Assembly: GCA_023014485.1 (NCBI GenBank)
Contig: JAJOZX010012022.1
Span: forward strand, 35,148 to 99,147
Source: Bathynomus jamesi
Lineage: Eukaryota > Arthropoda > Malacostraca > Isopoda > Cirolanidae
Reading direction: 5' to 3'
DNA length: 64,000 nucleotides
The notes below the pieces were generated by a model that was not told where the DNA came from, made no database searches, and saw only the letters and a list, made by a program, of their open reading frames with translations. This document shows positions 20,754 to 30,925 of the stretch, one piece after another. Position numbers and translations under genes: made by a program. The stretch's first letter is position 1. Every line of letters begins with the position of its first letter.

Positions 20754-21225
20754 TAGTGATGGGACGATTAATCGGAATCAAGAATCGGAAGAATTGACCA
20801 TTTTTCAGGAATCGGAATCAAGAGAATGGTACCATGATTTCCGATTCTTAAAACGATTCTTTAACTTTTAATTGAAACAGTTTTGCAATGTAAAATTTAA
20901 ATGAAAGAGGATAACAAATTTTATTTTTATTGTATTGTAGCTATACATTAAAACATGTATATCCATGATGTGTAATCAAGAAGATTAAAATGAATTGTTA
21001 CAACTTACAGTTGATTTTTATTTTTAAACCAATCTATTATAATTTATATTACCATACTCATAATGTAAATAGTTAATCTTACCAGAGTAAAATATGACAA
21101 TTTCCAGAAAAACAAGTATAGAATTATATTTAAAAATATTGAGAATCGGAATCGTATTGGAATCGAGACTTTTTAGTGGTATCGGAATCGGAATCGTTAA
21201 AAATTTTGGTATCGTCCCATCACTA
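20754..21225. mobile_element. 472-bp hAT-type MITE with perfect 8-bp target duplication
   Basis: The ends TAGTGATGGGACGAT and ATCGTCCCATCACTA are perfect inverted repeats, flanked by CTATTTAC on both sides (20746-20753 and 21226-21233). Both subterminal regions are built of GGAATCGG/GGAATCAAGA-type tandem words, possible transposase-binding arrays. No transposase. Related terminal design to the hAT at 42606-43879. Confidence 0.9.
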
Positions 21226-21279
21226 CTATTTACTACCACCATAGTAGCCTATATAAATGAGGCAAAGAATATTTACATT

Positions 21280-21800
21280 GAAGCGCTTGTGCCTCATGGG
21301 TGCGCTGCTCCCATGAAGTCTGCTCAGCACCTCCTGAGGTGGGGCCACAACGTAGTTGCCACCCATCTTTTCTCTTGCTCCTGCCATACAATTCGGTCCA
21401 CTATTGAATTTGTGAGGGCTGGTCTGGCAGAGGAATACCCTGGCACTGTTGGTTGGTTGGGTATGTTGGTTAAATACATGTCTAAATATTTTTTTAAATT
21501 ATCTACTGGGACTGCATTTATATGCCTAAGGTACTGAGGCAAGAAGTTAAACAGGCAAGAACCCTGCCTAGAGATACTATTATATCGAAGGGTTTGAATC
21601 CTTCTCAGACTGTTTGGTGGGAAGTGGTGATGTTGACACATTCTGCTAGTTCTTGTTGAGGTGGGCACAATTGGTTTGGTATTGGGGGCAACTAAAAGCC
21701 CTTCTAGAATTTTCCAGGTATAGATTAGGATGTCTCTCAAACCTCCCTATGGAATAAAGGTTAAGGTCTCTGAGCCTATCCTAGTAGTTTAATTTGTTTT
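21280..21800 (-). pseudogene. jockey/CR1-like LINE RT C-terminal fragment
   Basis: The minus strand reads RDILIYTWKILEGLL, SRQGSCLFNFLPQYLRHINA and VDNLKKYLDMYLTNIPNQPT followed by VPGYSSARPALTNSIVD. This is the characteristic tail of a non-LTR retrotransposon polyprotein. Upstream, RDLNLYSIGR is in another frame. 5' truncated. Confidence 0.75.
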
Positions 21801-21929
21801 TTCTCACCTGTTGCACATCTAGTTGTGTACGGGGCTCCAATAAACCTTAGCCCCCCTGCCCATGGCCTAAACCATTAGAGGTACAGTAAAACTAAACATA
21901 CCTTACAAAAGAGAATTTAATCCTGCATT

Positions 21930-23100
21930 TAATGAGAAACAATTAAAACTTGGTATTCCCACCATTGGCTTCCAAGACAGCCTGAATTCGCTTTGGGTAG
22001 CTTGCCAAAAGTGATATGAATAGATCTTGATCGTTACGCAAATTTGCTAAAACAGTTTCAATGTGTTGCGTCATTGTATCCTTCAAAAATCAATTTGCTG
22101 CAGGTTCTTGAAACAAGAGACATTAAACATTGTCCTTTATAACTGATCCAATGTGTTCACAGACATTCAGGTCAGAAGAATTTCCTAGCCATTCTTCATT
22201 TCCAAAGAAATTGATCTCATGGTTCCGCAACAACTGTTGAGTGGCTAATGCCTTAAAGCAGGGGCCTTATCATGCAGAAGTGTGACCTGATTGACATCCA
22301 TAACATTGTTTGGGTTTCTTAGAAAAGGAATGACATGCTGGGATAGAATAATATCACAAAAATACTACCGTATCCATCCCAACTCTGACCATTTGGCTTC
22401 AGCACCCACATGAGCTGCTTTGCAGTGAACAAAACAAACACACCAACACAGTCTGGACTTTTTAATAATTTGCAATAATGTTCATTGTCATTGATTTAGC
22501 TGGTGTTGACAATGTTGTGGCCCACACTCGATCATTTTGGTAGTTAGGCTGATGTGTTACGTAAACAAAAAATTCATCGGAGACAGCTAAATACATGAAA
22601 TCATCCACATCCCAATCTTCAAGATAATGGGCAAACCACATTCTGTCATCGATGTTAAGTTGAGTTTTTCTTGGCTTTGGAAGTTCATGCCAAGGCTTTA
22701 AACCTTGCCTATGATGGTACAGTCAAATGATCTCACCACTAATGATCTTTCCTCTCAACACTTCGACCTCTCTAGAAAGTTTAGCACAGCTGTTTTTCCG
22801 CTTACGCGTACCGCTTTCAATGATGTCCTTTGTTTCCTGAGAGAGTGGCAAATTTGGGCACCCAGATTTGGTTGTATCCATTTCACATTCATCCAGTTTT
22901 ATTCTAATTTCTTTTGACAAAGTCCTCACTTCTTCGTAACTTTTTGGCAACCCATGAACGTGTTATAAAGGTGGCTCCAGCATCACAAGCTTCCCAAAAT
23001 GTTATCGCTCGTATGCGATCTATCACACATTGCCTCTCCGAATCACCAATTAATTGAGAAGCTATTATATTATCACTTTATCAGCTAGAGTAATTTTAAT
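21930..23100 (-). pseudogene. decayed Tc1/IS630-type transposase, apparent DD37E spacing
   Basis: From the N-terminal side on the minus strand: YEEVRTLSKEIRIKLDECEM and LPLSQETKDIIESGTRKRKN (about 22940-22780). Then come DDRMWFAHYLEDWDVDDFMY, LAVSDEFFVYVTHQPNYQND and VWATTLST. Then LLHDKAP, LATQQLLRNHEINFFGNEEW and SSDLNVCEHIG, and finally FISLLASYPKRIQAVLEANG ending near 21945. After allowing for one frameshift the last Asp-to-Glu gap is 37 residues. Several stops and frameshifts are present. TIRs were not identified. Confidence 0.65.
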
Positions 23101-23164
23101 ACCTGCAATAAATAAAGAATTTTATATATTTTTATAATCACATGTAAGCTGCAAATGGGGGGGG

Positions 23165-23530
23165 TAAGGTTTTTTGGAACCCCTTAATATATGAAGTGAA
23201 GGTTCTTTATAGGCCCTCAAATTTTTGCAATTCATTCTGTTTGTGGGGAAACTATAATTGAGAGTAGTAGTCAATGTGTGGAAGAATAAGTGATTTCCAC
23301 AGAGTAAGCATGGTCATACTGTCCCTAGTTCTGAATGTCTTCAGTATACATCCTATTAGTTGTTTGTGTGATGAGGCTATCTTGTCAATGTGCCTATTGA
23401 ATGTTACATCTTCAGATAATATAACCCATAGATCCCTTACATGATCAGTTTGTACAATATCTTTTCCTGTGGGTCCAGTGTAGTTCAATTGTTCTTTTAG
23501 GCATTTATTTGGTCCATACTTAATTAGCTC
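23165..23530 (-). pseudogene. LINE A, 3' half of a split RT
   Basis: The minus strand reads ELIKYGPNKCLKEQLNYTGP, then TGKDIVQTDHVRDLWVILSE, DVTFNRHIDKIASSHKQLIG and MTMLTLWKSLILPHIDYYSQ, typical of the region after the catalytic YADD box in jockey/CR1-like RTs. It continues exactly where the fragment at 30926-31560 breaks off (NEDKF, then ELIKYG). The two are therefore halves of one LINE separated by the insertion 23537-30919. Confidence 0.8.
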
Positions 23531-23814
23531 AAATTTGGGATCTTTTCCATTTCATGTACTGTTTCTATTTTTGTTGAAAATAAGATATTTAATGTAGATT
23601 TTTAGGCTGATTTAAAAAATGTAAGTTTTTTTGGAGAAATGAGTGGTTCAAAAGTTATGTTTGTTATTGTAATTTTGTATTAGGTCAAAAACTACCATAT
23701 AACAATACAACTGAAAACTAATACAAGAGTAATTGTATTCTTTAGTAATATTGGCTGATGTCACTAAGTATTTGTGTGAATATATATTGACCATTATTTT
23801 TCTGTCCAGTTAGG

Positions 23815-23938
23815 TCAACATGGATGATAGAAATAGGATTATGGAGTGGATGGATAAGTGGCAGATGCAATTTAATGTAGACAAATATAAAGTTTTGCAT
23901 ATAGGTTCTCATAACAATAATTACACATACACGATGGA
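23815..23938 (+). pseudogene. LINE C, 5' fragment (split by hAT D)
   Basis: It reads RNRIMEWMDKWQMQFNVDKY then KVLHIGSHNNNYTYTM, the segment after the YADD box in CR1-like RTs. The reading continues at 29478 with MANRQLVSIDEEVDLGV. The join is at the hAT target duplication ACGATGGA/ACAATGGC. Confidence 0.75.
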
Positions 23939-24599
23939 CAGGGCCAGCCCCAGCTATGTGCGGCTGCACAGGGCCCCATCAATTAGAGGGCCCCTCCAAA
24001 ATTCATTTGTTCATATTTTTAGTTGCTATAGCATCATCAAACTTATAAAAACAACACAAAACCACATAAAAGAATGTAAATAAGCAGCATAAATAAGTGT
24101 GTATTATTATATTTATATTTGTAGGCTACTTTTTGTCATTGTGTTCAGAACTGTCACTGTTAAAATTCTTTTTGTTTAATTTGTTTTGTCTCTTTATGTA
24201 CGTACAGTAATGTGGCATGCATGACTCCCGATTCCTGGGATCTTGGGAGCATTGCTCCAGTAAATTTGACCATGAGAAAAAGTAAATTTGGGTTTGGGTT
24301 TTGTTCATCCACTAGACGTTATGCAATTTTTTTGCGTATACGTTCTTGTACAAACCAATTTTTTTAAATTACAAATTTAGTTATTTTAAGTTTAGTTGGT
24401 AATTCCATATTTAACAATTATTTTTATTTTTTGTTAAGCTTCAATGTTTTGATAATTAAAATTTTATTAAAACGTATATTTTTTTTAATATAAAATTATC
24501 AGGATTGGACTATGTTCCATTGATCTCGGCCAGGTTTGATAAATTGGCCAGATAATTACTTGTGTGGTTTTAAGTAATCCACCATGACTCTAGAATTAA

Positions 24600-24905
24600 A
24601 AAGTTTAGTTAAGTTTAAACTTACTTTTACTTACTTTAACTTACTTACTTTTACTTACTTTAACTTACTTACTTTTACTTACTTTAACTTACTTACTTTT
24701 ACTTACTTTAACTTACTTACTTTTACCTACTTTAACTTACCTACTTTTACCTACTTTTACTTACTCTTCCTTACTTTTACTTACTCTTCCTTACTTTTAC
24801 TAAGTTTAAAGCACTTACTTTTACTTACTTTCATTGTACTATATTTACTTACTTTTACTCACTTTTACCATACTATATTTACTAACTTTTACTTTTGTAT
24901 TTTTT
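24600..24905. repeat. minisatellite of about 22-bp units (ACTTACTTTTACTTACTTTA)
   Basis: Near-exact tandem copies of TTACTTTTACTTACTTTAAC up to about 24760, then degenerating TTACTTTTACTTACTCTTCC and TTTTACTTACTTT variants. The unit gives a false Tyr/Phe/Leu-rich open frame, which I do not call a gene. It ends just before the ATG of the next ORF. Confidence 0.9.
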
Positions 24906-24925
24906 CAGGTAGTCAATAATCAATA

Positions 24926-25309
24926 ATGGATCCTAATATTGATGAAGTTGGAGAGAAAAGTGAGGGTGTTAAAAGGGGTTACTTTTGTGGTCAATGCAAG
25001 AACAAATATTCAAAGAAGCAAAACTGGGAGGAACATTTTAATTCCCAAAAAAATATTTGTTACAATACAAGAGGTCCCAGAGTTTGGGCCCACATCTTAG
25101 ATATTGCAGTAAAGAAATACCAGGATGAAGTGCAGCAAAGAGATACGGCAAAGCAGTCATTTAGTTTGTTCACAAAATGTGCTAGTGCTAGACCTCAGAA
25201 AAATGAACCAACTTCATCAACTGCTAATCTAGAAAATGAAACTTTTTCACTAGATGTTTCACAGACTGAAGAAAGTGTGCTTCTTCTCCACCTAAGAAAC
25301 AAAAGGTAA
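24926..25309 (+). CDS. zinc-finger-like N-terminal ORF within hAT D
   Basis: 127 codons from ATG to TAA. Near the start is a C-x2-C...H...C arrangement (FCGQCKNKYSKKQNWEEHFN, then SQKNICYNT), followed by RVWAHILDIAVKKYQDEVQQ and a Ser/Thr-rich tail. After the stop the next 250 bp keep similar composition in another frame (TKLTKLL-type and KSNKFDISIAHLSKC). It may be the first exon of the hAT D transposase or an unrelated passenger. No named family was recognised, and function is unknown. Confidence 0.4.
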   Translation: MDPNIDEVGEKSEGVKRGYFCGQCKNKYSKKQNWEEHFNSQKNICYNTRGPRVWAHILDIAVKKYQDEVQQRDTAKQSFSLFTKCASARPQKNEPTSSTANLENETFSLDVSQTEESVLLLHLRNKR

Positions 25310-25579
25310 GTGAGGAATCTGCGCAATGCGCATCAGACTAACAAAACTGCTTTAGAGGAATTTGAAAATTCCCAAATCCAGAAGACATTGAATGCAATTT
25401 TGCGCCTAACAAAAGAAACTCACCAAGCTGTTGTGGTTAATAAAGAGAAGAGTCAAAATATGCCTTCAAGTTCAAGTGTTGCATCCAAATCTAATAAAGC
25501 AAAAAGCAACAAATTTGACATTTCCATAGCCCATTTAAGCAAGTGTAAATCAATACATTGCTGCTGCAAATGAATAAAT

Positions 25580-26488
25580 AAACTTAAGGTGAGTTATAAA
25601 CTGTACATTATTGTATTATTATGTTTAGCTGAAACAATTTGTAATTGGTATGTCATCAATTCAAGAGTTTACTATCATTAACCTATCTAGTGGTGTAAGG
25701 GGGAAAAAAGTAAATTCAGAGCTGTGCTCCAGTAAATTTTTTCAAATCTGGAGTCATGGTGGCATGTGCGTGGCGTATACAATATTATTATCAGTTTTTC
25801 TGTTTGGGTATCAGTTTATTTTTTTGGTTATTATACAGCATATATCAATTATATCTAATATATCAACTCTCTATTACATCATTTTATTGATCATAATATC
25901 GATATATATAGCGGTACCTAACAAATAAATCTGACCATCCATCACCTCAGTGGCGCCTCATGTAGTACTGCCATAGAGACATCATCATTAATCAAGAGAT
26001 TAGCAGGCAGCTGTCTTATGATAGTGTTATTGAAGATTTTGCCTCAAGAAAATCAAGGAGGTACAGATTATAAGGCTATAAGTACTTCAGAGTACTGGTA
26101 TTTATGGTTTGACAAACATTGATGTTTTTTGTTAATTTTTCTATTCATGGTTGCAGTTGGCTTCAACAATTTTCCTTTATTTCTTCTTGGTCTCTTATTT
26201 ATAATTTTATCAAACTATATTTACAATTGTCAGTTTTATTTTCCGCCGTTGCTTATTATTTTCTCCACATTAAAATCATTTCAAATTTATACTGTACTGA
26301 GAGGAAAGAGAGGAAAAAGAAAGGGTGGAGGGGACAGTCGAAGTGGAAAAAGACCAAGGACTGCAGGGTCAAGCCCCATCATCCGTGGGTGCTAGGGCCG
26401 GGAGGGCGCACGTGAAACCTCCAGGAATAAGCACATCTAGACGAGCACTCAAGAGCACAAGCTTAGAACCCCCTTGCGGGGATATATA
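25580..26488. other. hAT D interior, nothing recognised
   Basis: AT-rich interior sequence, GC-richer from about 26300 to 26480 (GGGCCGGGAGGGCGCACGTG). No coding feature supported. Confidence 0.4.
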
Positions 26489-26909
26489 CACTACTGTGCA
26501 AAAGTCTTGGGCAGGTATATATTTTTCTGATTAATCACGTACATCTAAATCTTAGAGTAATGTAAATGAATATACTTGATGTTTTGAGGCTGTATACATC
26601 AAATCAATCTAATATGTAGAGGCACATTCCAATTTAAAGGCAATATTTAATTTAAATTGAGGTTTCATTTTTTAGCACCATAGACCATACTGTGTTATAA
26701 TCAACAAGTGGGGCATTTAAGTTACAATTTGTATACATTTTAGTGGTAGTACACAATATTATTTAAAGCAACATGGTTTCATGGTTAATTAATGTCCTTT
26801 GTGATGTTATTACATGATAATTCTACTCTTTTAAGTGGTTCTAAATTTATTAATGGATATTATATTGTTTCAGGTATTTTCTGAAGTTTTACGTAAGGAC
26901 CGTACCAAA

Positions 26910-28222
26910 ATGACAAAGGTTTCTATTGAGATCAGGCACAAAATCATATTCTTATATGAACAAGGAAATTCCCAGTCAGAAATTTCAAGAAAAACCGGCG
27001 TTTCAAGACATGCAATACGAGAAATCATCATGAAAAAAGAAGAAACAGGGATCGTATTGGACAGAAAACGCAGTGGAAGACCTCGAAAACTTTCGGAATC
27101 TGATGTCAGACACTTGAAACTTACATCCCTGAGAAATAGACGAGCATCAAGTGCCGAGCTGTCATCCAGTGGCGACTCGTGGGTTTTGGCCGCCCCCTTC
27201 CTTAAACGTAACATACCTTCCACTACAGCAAACACACGTATATAAAGGATTTACATTTTATTGATTGAGGAACAATGTAATAATGATGAAAATTGAAACT
27301 GTGATGATAGACAATAAAAAAAAAATTTAATAATTCAATTTAAAACATAGAAAACAATATGGTATTTCGTACCATACCATACCGTAATGCCAGTCTTGGT
27401 CAAAATTGGCCGCCCTGTGCGGTCCGCACACCCTGCACACCCCACGCTATGCCACTGCTGTCATTAGAACTTGCTCAAACTTCAGGAACACAAGTGCATC
27501 CTTCCACTATTAGAAGAGTACTGATTAAAAATGGTCTTCATGGGCAAGTAGCTAGAAGAAAACCATTACTTAGGAAAGGGAATAAAGCCAAAAGATTAAA
27601 ATATGCACGGGAACATCATCAATGGAGCATGGAACAGTGGAAAAAAGTACTTTGGAGTGATGAGTCAAAATTTGAGATATGTGGGACAAAGAGAAGACAG
27701 GATGTGAGGAGAAGGACCAATGAAGATCTCAAAGACATCTGTCTACAACCAACAATTAAGCATGGAGGAGGGTCTATAAAAGTCTGGGGGTGCATATCAG
27801 CAAATGGAGTCGGTGATTTGGTGAAGATAGATGGAATCATGACAGCTGAAAAGTATAGACAGATATTAATACACCATGCAGTTCCCTCAAGATTACGTCT
27901 GATTGGCCGGAACTTTATATTCTAACATGACAATGACCCCAAACATACTGCTAATAATGTCAAAAAATATTTGGAAAGAAAAGAGGCTGCTGGAGAGCTC
28001 CAACTAATGGAATGGCCACCACAAAGTCCAGATTTGAACATCATTGAAGCTGTTTGGGATTATCTAGAACAAAAGAAGATAGAGAAGCAACCAAAATCGC
28101 AGGATGAACTATGGGCTGTCTTGCAAGATGCTTGGAATAACATTCTGAATGATTTTCTCGAGTCTCTGCAGCAAAGGATCAAGGCTGTTATTGAGTCAAA
28201 AGGGGGACATACCAAATATTAG
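26910..28222 (+). pseudogene. DD38E Tc1-like transposase, near-intact
   Basis: Starting at ATGACAAAGG (26910): TKVSIEIRHKIIFLYEQGNS, SEISRKTGVSRHAIREIIMK (helix-turn-helix) and RKRSGRPRKLSESD (GRPR linker). After the MITE: STIRRVLIKNGLHGQVARRK, then KVLWSDESKFEICG (first Asp), KVWGCISANGVGDLVKIDG and HDNDPKHTANNVKKYLERKE (second Asp). Last, QLMEWPPQSPDLNIIEAVWD (Glu), ending ESKGGHTKY. From the second Asp to the Glu there are 38 residues, against 34 in ordinary Tc1, which matches the DD38E group described as Intruder. The only point lesion I see is TAA at 27923-27925, where CAA is expected. Confidence 0.85.
27167..27457. mobile_element. 291-bp hAT-type MITE inside the Tc1 transposase
   Basis: The ends CAGTGGCGACTCGTG and CACGCTATGCCACTG are imperfect inverted repeats of the CAGTGGCG class. 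The flanks CTGTCATC (27159-27166) and CTGTCATT (27458-27465) are an 8-bp duplication with one mismatch. Removing one flank and the MITE restores the transposase reading GCCGAGCTGTCATTAGAACT. Same family as 10450-10675. Confidence 0.9.
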
Positions 28223-28380
28223 GAACACATTTATTTTTGGTGATGGTTTTTGTTTCTATGTGGTGCTATGTGCTATTAGCTTAAATATACTTCATTATAA
28301 TGTTCATTTGTACACTTTTATTAACCTTTATGACCTTAAAATTAATGAAATTGCAACTGGCCAAGACTTTTGCACAGTAG

Positions 28381-28383
<3 letters not shown>

Positions 28384-28423
<40 letters not shown>
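28384..28423. repeat. (AT)n microsatellite
   Basis: About 20 AT dinucleotides between the Tc1 right end and the DD41D element. Confidence 0.95.
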
Positions 28424-28426
<3 letters not shown>

Positions 28427-29324
28427 GGCATCCCAAAAAAATGTATACACACTTTAAATAATTATAAAGGCAGTGTTTATTAAAATACATTTCATTTTCA
28501 AAATGTAATAGAATCTACAGACATTATTTGTTTTGTCAATGCCTGTTTTCAAACTGACGTCCGTTCTGGTCCAGGCACTGCTGATAACGCGAAGCAATGG
28601 AATCGCAAACATCACGAAACATTTCGTTTGGTATTGTGTGCATTCTCGTTCAATGGCTGCTCTCAATTCAGCGACTGTTGCAGGTTTTATAGCGTAGACT
28701 TTGTCTTTTAAGTATCCCCATAAAAAAAAGTCTAGTGGTGTGAGGTCTGGTGAACGCGGAGGGTATTCTACGAAACCCCTTCGTCCAATCCACATCCACA
28801 TCGTGCCAAGTACCACTCGCAATACTCCACTCTTCGGTCCGGATCATCTTCATTAATAGCATGGACTAATCTTGGAATGTAACTTTTCCATTGACAGCGC
28901 TTCAAAATGCGTTGGACAGACGATTCTGAAATTCCTACCTCACGACTCGCTTGCCGCACAGATTTTCTTGGACTTTGGTGATACGTTTCCAGTACTCTTT
29001 CTTGCTTTGTGGGGCTTGTTGATGTCCGTGGTCTTCCGGAACGCTTCTTGTGGACGTTCTGAACAGTTCCATCGGCTTCAAGCTTATCTCTAATTTGAGT
29101 GATGGTAAGTCGCGTTGGTGGATCTGTTTGAAACTCCCTCCTAAACTGTCTTTGCACTTCAACTGCGTTTTCACACTTCCAGTAGCATTTTAGAATGAAT
29201 TTCCTTTGTTCAAAGCTTAGTCTGACTGCCATTATTAATTCTAATGGGTTTAACTTGGAAAGAAAGAAACATCAATTGAGCTATCAGCTGTTAAAGTGTG
29301 TATACATTTTTTTGGGACGCCCTG
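28424..29324 (-). mobile_element. DD41D mariner deletion derivative, copy 1
   Basis: The ends CAGGGCATCCCAAAAAAATG and the complement of CAGGGCGTCCCAAAAAAATG carry a TIR of at least 34 bp including TGTATACACACTTTAA, flanked by TA. On the minus strand the N-terminal half is intact: [40 protein letters not shown] and [20 protein letters not shown]. It then jumps from EYCEWYLAR to a [20 protein letters not shown] frame, losing the first two catalytic Asp. A near-identical copy with the same junction is at 57016-57926. Confidence 0.9.
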
Positions 29325-29477
29325 TATATATAAATAAAATATTGGGTGTTTGCTTTTATCAAGATAATGTCCTCATAGAAAATCAGAAACATATGTGGGG
29401 CCCTGGGAGGGTTGTGTAAAGAATGGGGGCCCCCAACCATCTTGCACAGGGCCCCTCAGAAGCTAGGGCCAGCCCTG

Positions 29478-30251
29478 ACAATGGCTAATAGACAGTTAGT
29501 GAGCATTGATGAGGAAGTAGATTTAGGTGTACAGTGTACACGTATCTAAGGATTTAAAAGTTAGGAACCAGTGCCTGGACTCTTGTGCAAAAGCTAATAG
29601 GATGTTAGGCTTCATAGCGCGTAATTTTGAATTTAAATCAAAGAATATTATATTGCCCCTTTACAAGTCCCCAGTCAGGCCTCACTTAGGATATGCCATT
29701 TAGTTCTGGTGCCCATATTTGCGTGAGGATATCGATAGGTTGGAAAGGGTTCAGCATCATGCCACAAAACTAATTCCATCATTGCGCAACAAGTCTTACG
29801 AAGATAGGATTAAAGAGTTAGACTTGCATTCACTCGAAACTAGGAGATTAAGGGGGGAGCTAATTGAAGTTTTCAAAATTGTTAATAAAATTGATACAGT
29901 AACGTAAGTTTTGACAAACTGTTCACTTTCAATAATAGCAATACTTGTAATAACAGATTTAAGTTGCGTGGCAGATGTTTCATTACTAATATCACTAAAA
30001 ACTTTTTTACATTTAAAGTAATTGATAAATGGAATAATCTTCCCACACCCATTGTGAACTCTACCAGCATTAATATGTTTAAGAACCATTTAGATAGGCA
30101 TTTTAAAAATATAATTAACGTTTAAAATAATAAAACAATTAGCAATAGGAGCTCTGGGGGTGGTGGTCCGGGATGAGTCTGTTGACAATTAATGCCAGCT
30201 TGTGACATGCCAGCGTGTGATGCCAGCAATAAAATTATAAAAAAAAAAAAA
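29478..30251 (+). pseudogene. LINE C, 3' fragment with poly-A tail
   Basis: It continues LINE C after hAT D: NRQLVSIDEEVDLGV, then KANRMLGFIARNFEFKSKNI, LREDIDRLERVQHHATKLIP and IKELDLHSLETRRLRGELIE, followed by FKIVNKID. After a degenerate C-terminal region comes a non-coding tail with AATAAAATT and an A run ending at about 30251, the expected 3' end of a poly-A LINE. Confidence 0.8.
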
Positions 30252-30794
30252 TTAGACTAACACGAATGTAGATGTAGCTCATAGCATAAACTAACCCACT
30301 TTTTGTTATACTCTTCCTACCTCTTTACTGCATGTCTATAGTTTGCATGGTTTGTAAGCATTCTTATTTTACTTCTTTTCATCTTTCACCCCTTTCCTAT
30401 TCTCTTCAACTATTTTTCCGACTTGTCAGCAGTGGCTGGTGAATGATGATGATGAGTCTTTCTTTCTCTTTTTCTGAATGAATGTTAACCCACAAATGAT
30501 AGGTTTTGCTACTTACTTAACCCCTTATTCCCCTCTTTTAACCCCCTACTCTCTTTCCTTTCTCTCGGGCTAACCTTAGAGTGGATCTTAGGGTCTTTGT
30601 TAGCCTTAGCTTCTGTAGATCTGTAGAACTGAATGCTTGGTTAGGTCAACTGTACGACCTTGATGATTGGTTAGGTTAAGTCGTGATATTTTTGTTAGTT
30701 TTAATGAAACTATCACAACTTAACCAATCCTCAAGGGCATACAGTTGACGTAACCAGGTATTCAATTGACCTAACTGGGAATTCAGTTGACCTA
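30252..30794. other. interior of the TIR insertion, no gene
   Basis: C/T-rich sequence without coding signal. About 30640-30790 contains GGTTAGGTCAACTGTACGAC and an inverted copy of the same phrase, related to the foldback at 560-660. Confidence 0.5.
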
Positions 30795-30925
30795 ACCTAA
30801 CATAACTTTTGAACTGCTTATTTCTCCAAAGACACATTTTTTAAATCAGCGTAAAAATCTACATTAAATATCTTATTTTCAACAAAATCGGAAACAGTAC
30901 ATGAAACAGAAAAGATCCCAAATTT

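Larger units (their letters stand above)
26489..28380 (+). mobile_element. Tc1-like element, DD38E type, with nested hAT MITE
   Basis: The left end reads CACTACTGTGCAAAAGTCTT and the right end is its complement AAGACTTTTGCACAGTAG, with TA at both junctions. It carries one transposase frame interrupted by the 291-bp MITE at 27167-27457 and by one nonsense codon. Without the MITE it is about 1.6 kb, normal for the family. An (AT) microsatellite and a DD41D mariner derivative follow directly. Confidence 0.9.
23939..29477. mobile_element. 5.5-kb hAT-type insertion D, splitting LINE C
   Basis: The left end is CAGGGCCAGCCCCAGCTATG and includes GCACAGGGCCCC. The right end is the complement of CAGGGCTGGCCCTAGCTTCT and also carries GCACAGGGCCCC. 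The 8-bp flanks are ACGATGGA and ACAATGGC (two mismatches). The CAGGGCC terminus and 8-bp duplication point to hAT. The interior holds a zinc-finger-like ORF (24926-25309), a minisatellite, a DD38E Tc1 (26489-28380) with its own nested MITE, and a DD41D mariner derivative (28424-29324). Confidence 0.75.
23537..30919. mobile_element. 7.4-kb unclassified TIR insertion with 6-bp AAATTT duplication
   Basis: The left end starts GGGATCTTTTCCATTTCATG; the complement of the right end starts GGGATCTTTTCTGTTTCATG. About 120 bp at each end (23537-23655 and 30795-30919) match at nearly 90 percent by eye. AAATTT lies on both sides (23531-23536 and 30920-30925). Removing it joins the two halves of LINE A in frame. 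Its own coding content is not recognised: the interior is taken up by LINE C, hAT D and their passengers. A 6-bp duplication occurs in Polintons and a few other superfamilies, but I see none of their genes, so it is probably a non-autonomous element of unknown family. Confidence 0.7.

Noticed and set aside
24584..24919. 111-codon Tyr/Phe/Leu-rich open frame
   Set aside because: It is a direct translation of the TTACTTTTACTTACTTTAAC minisatellite; no independent coding evidence.
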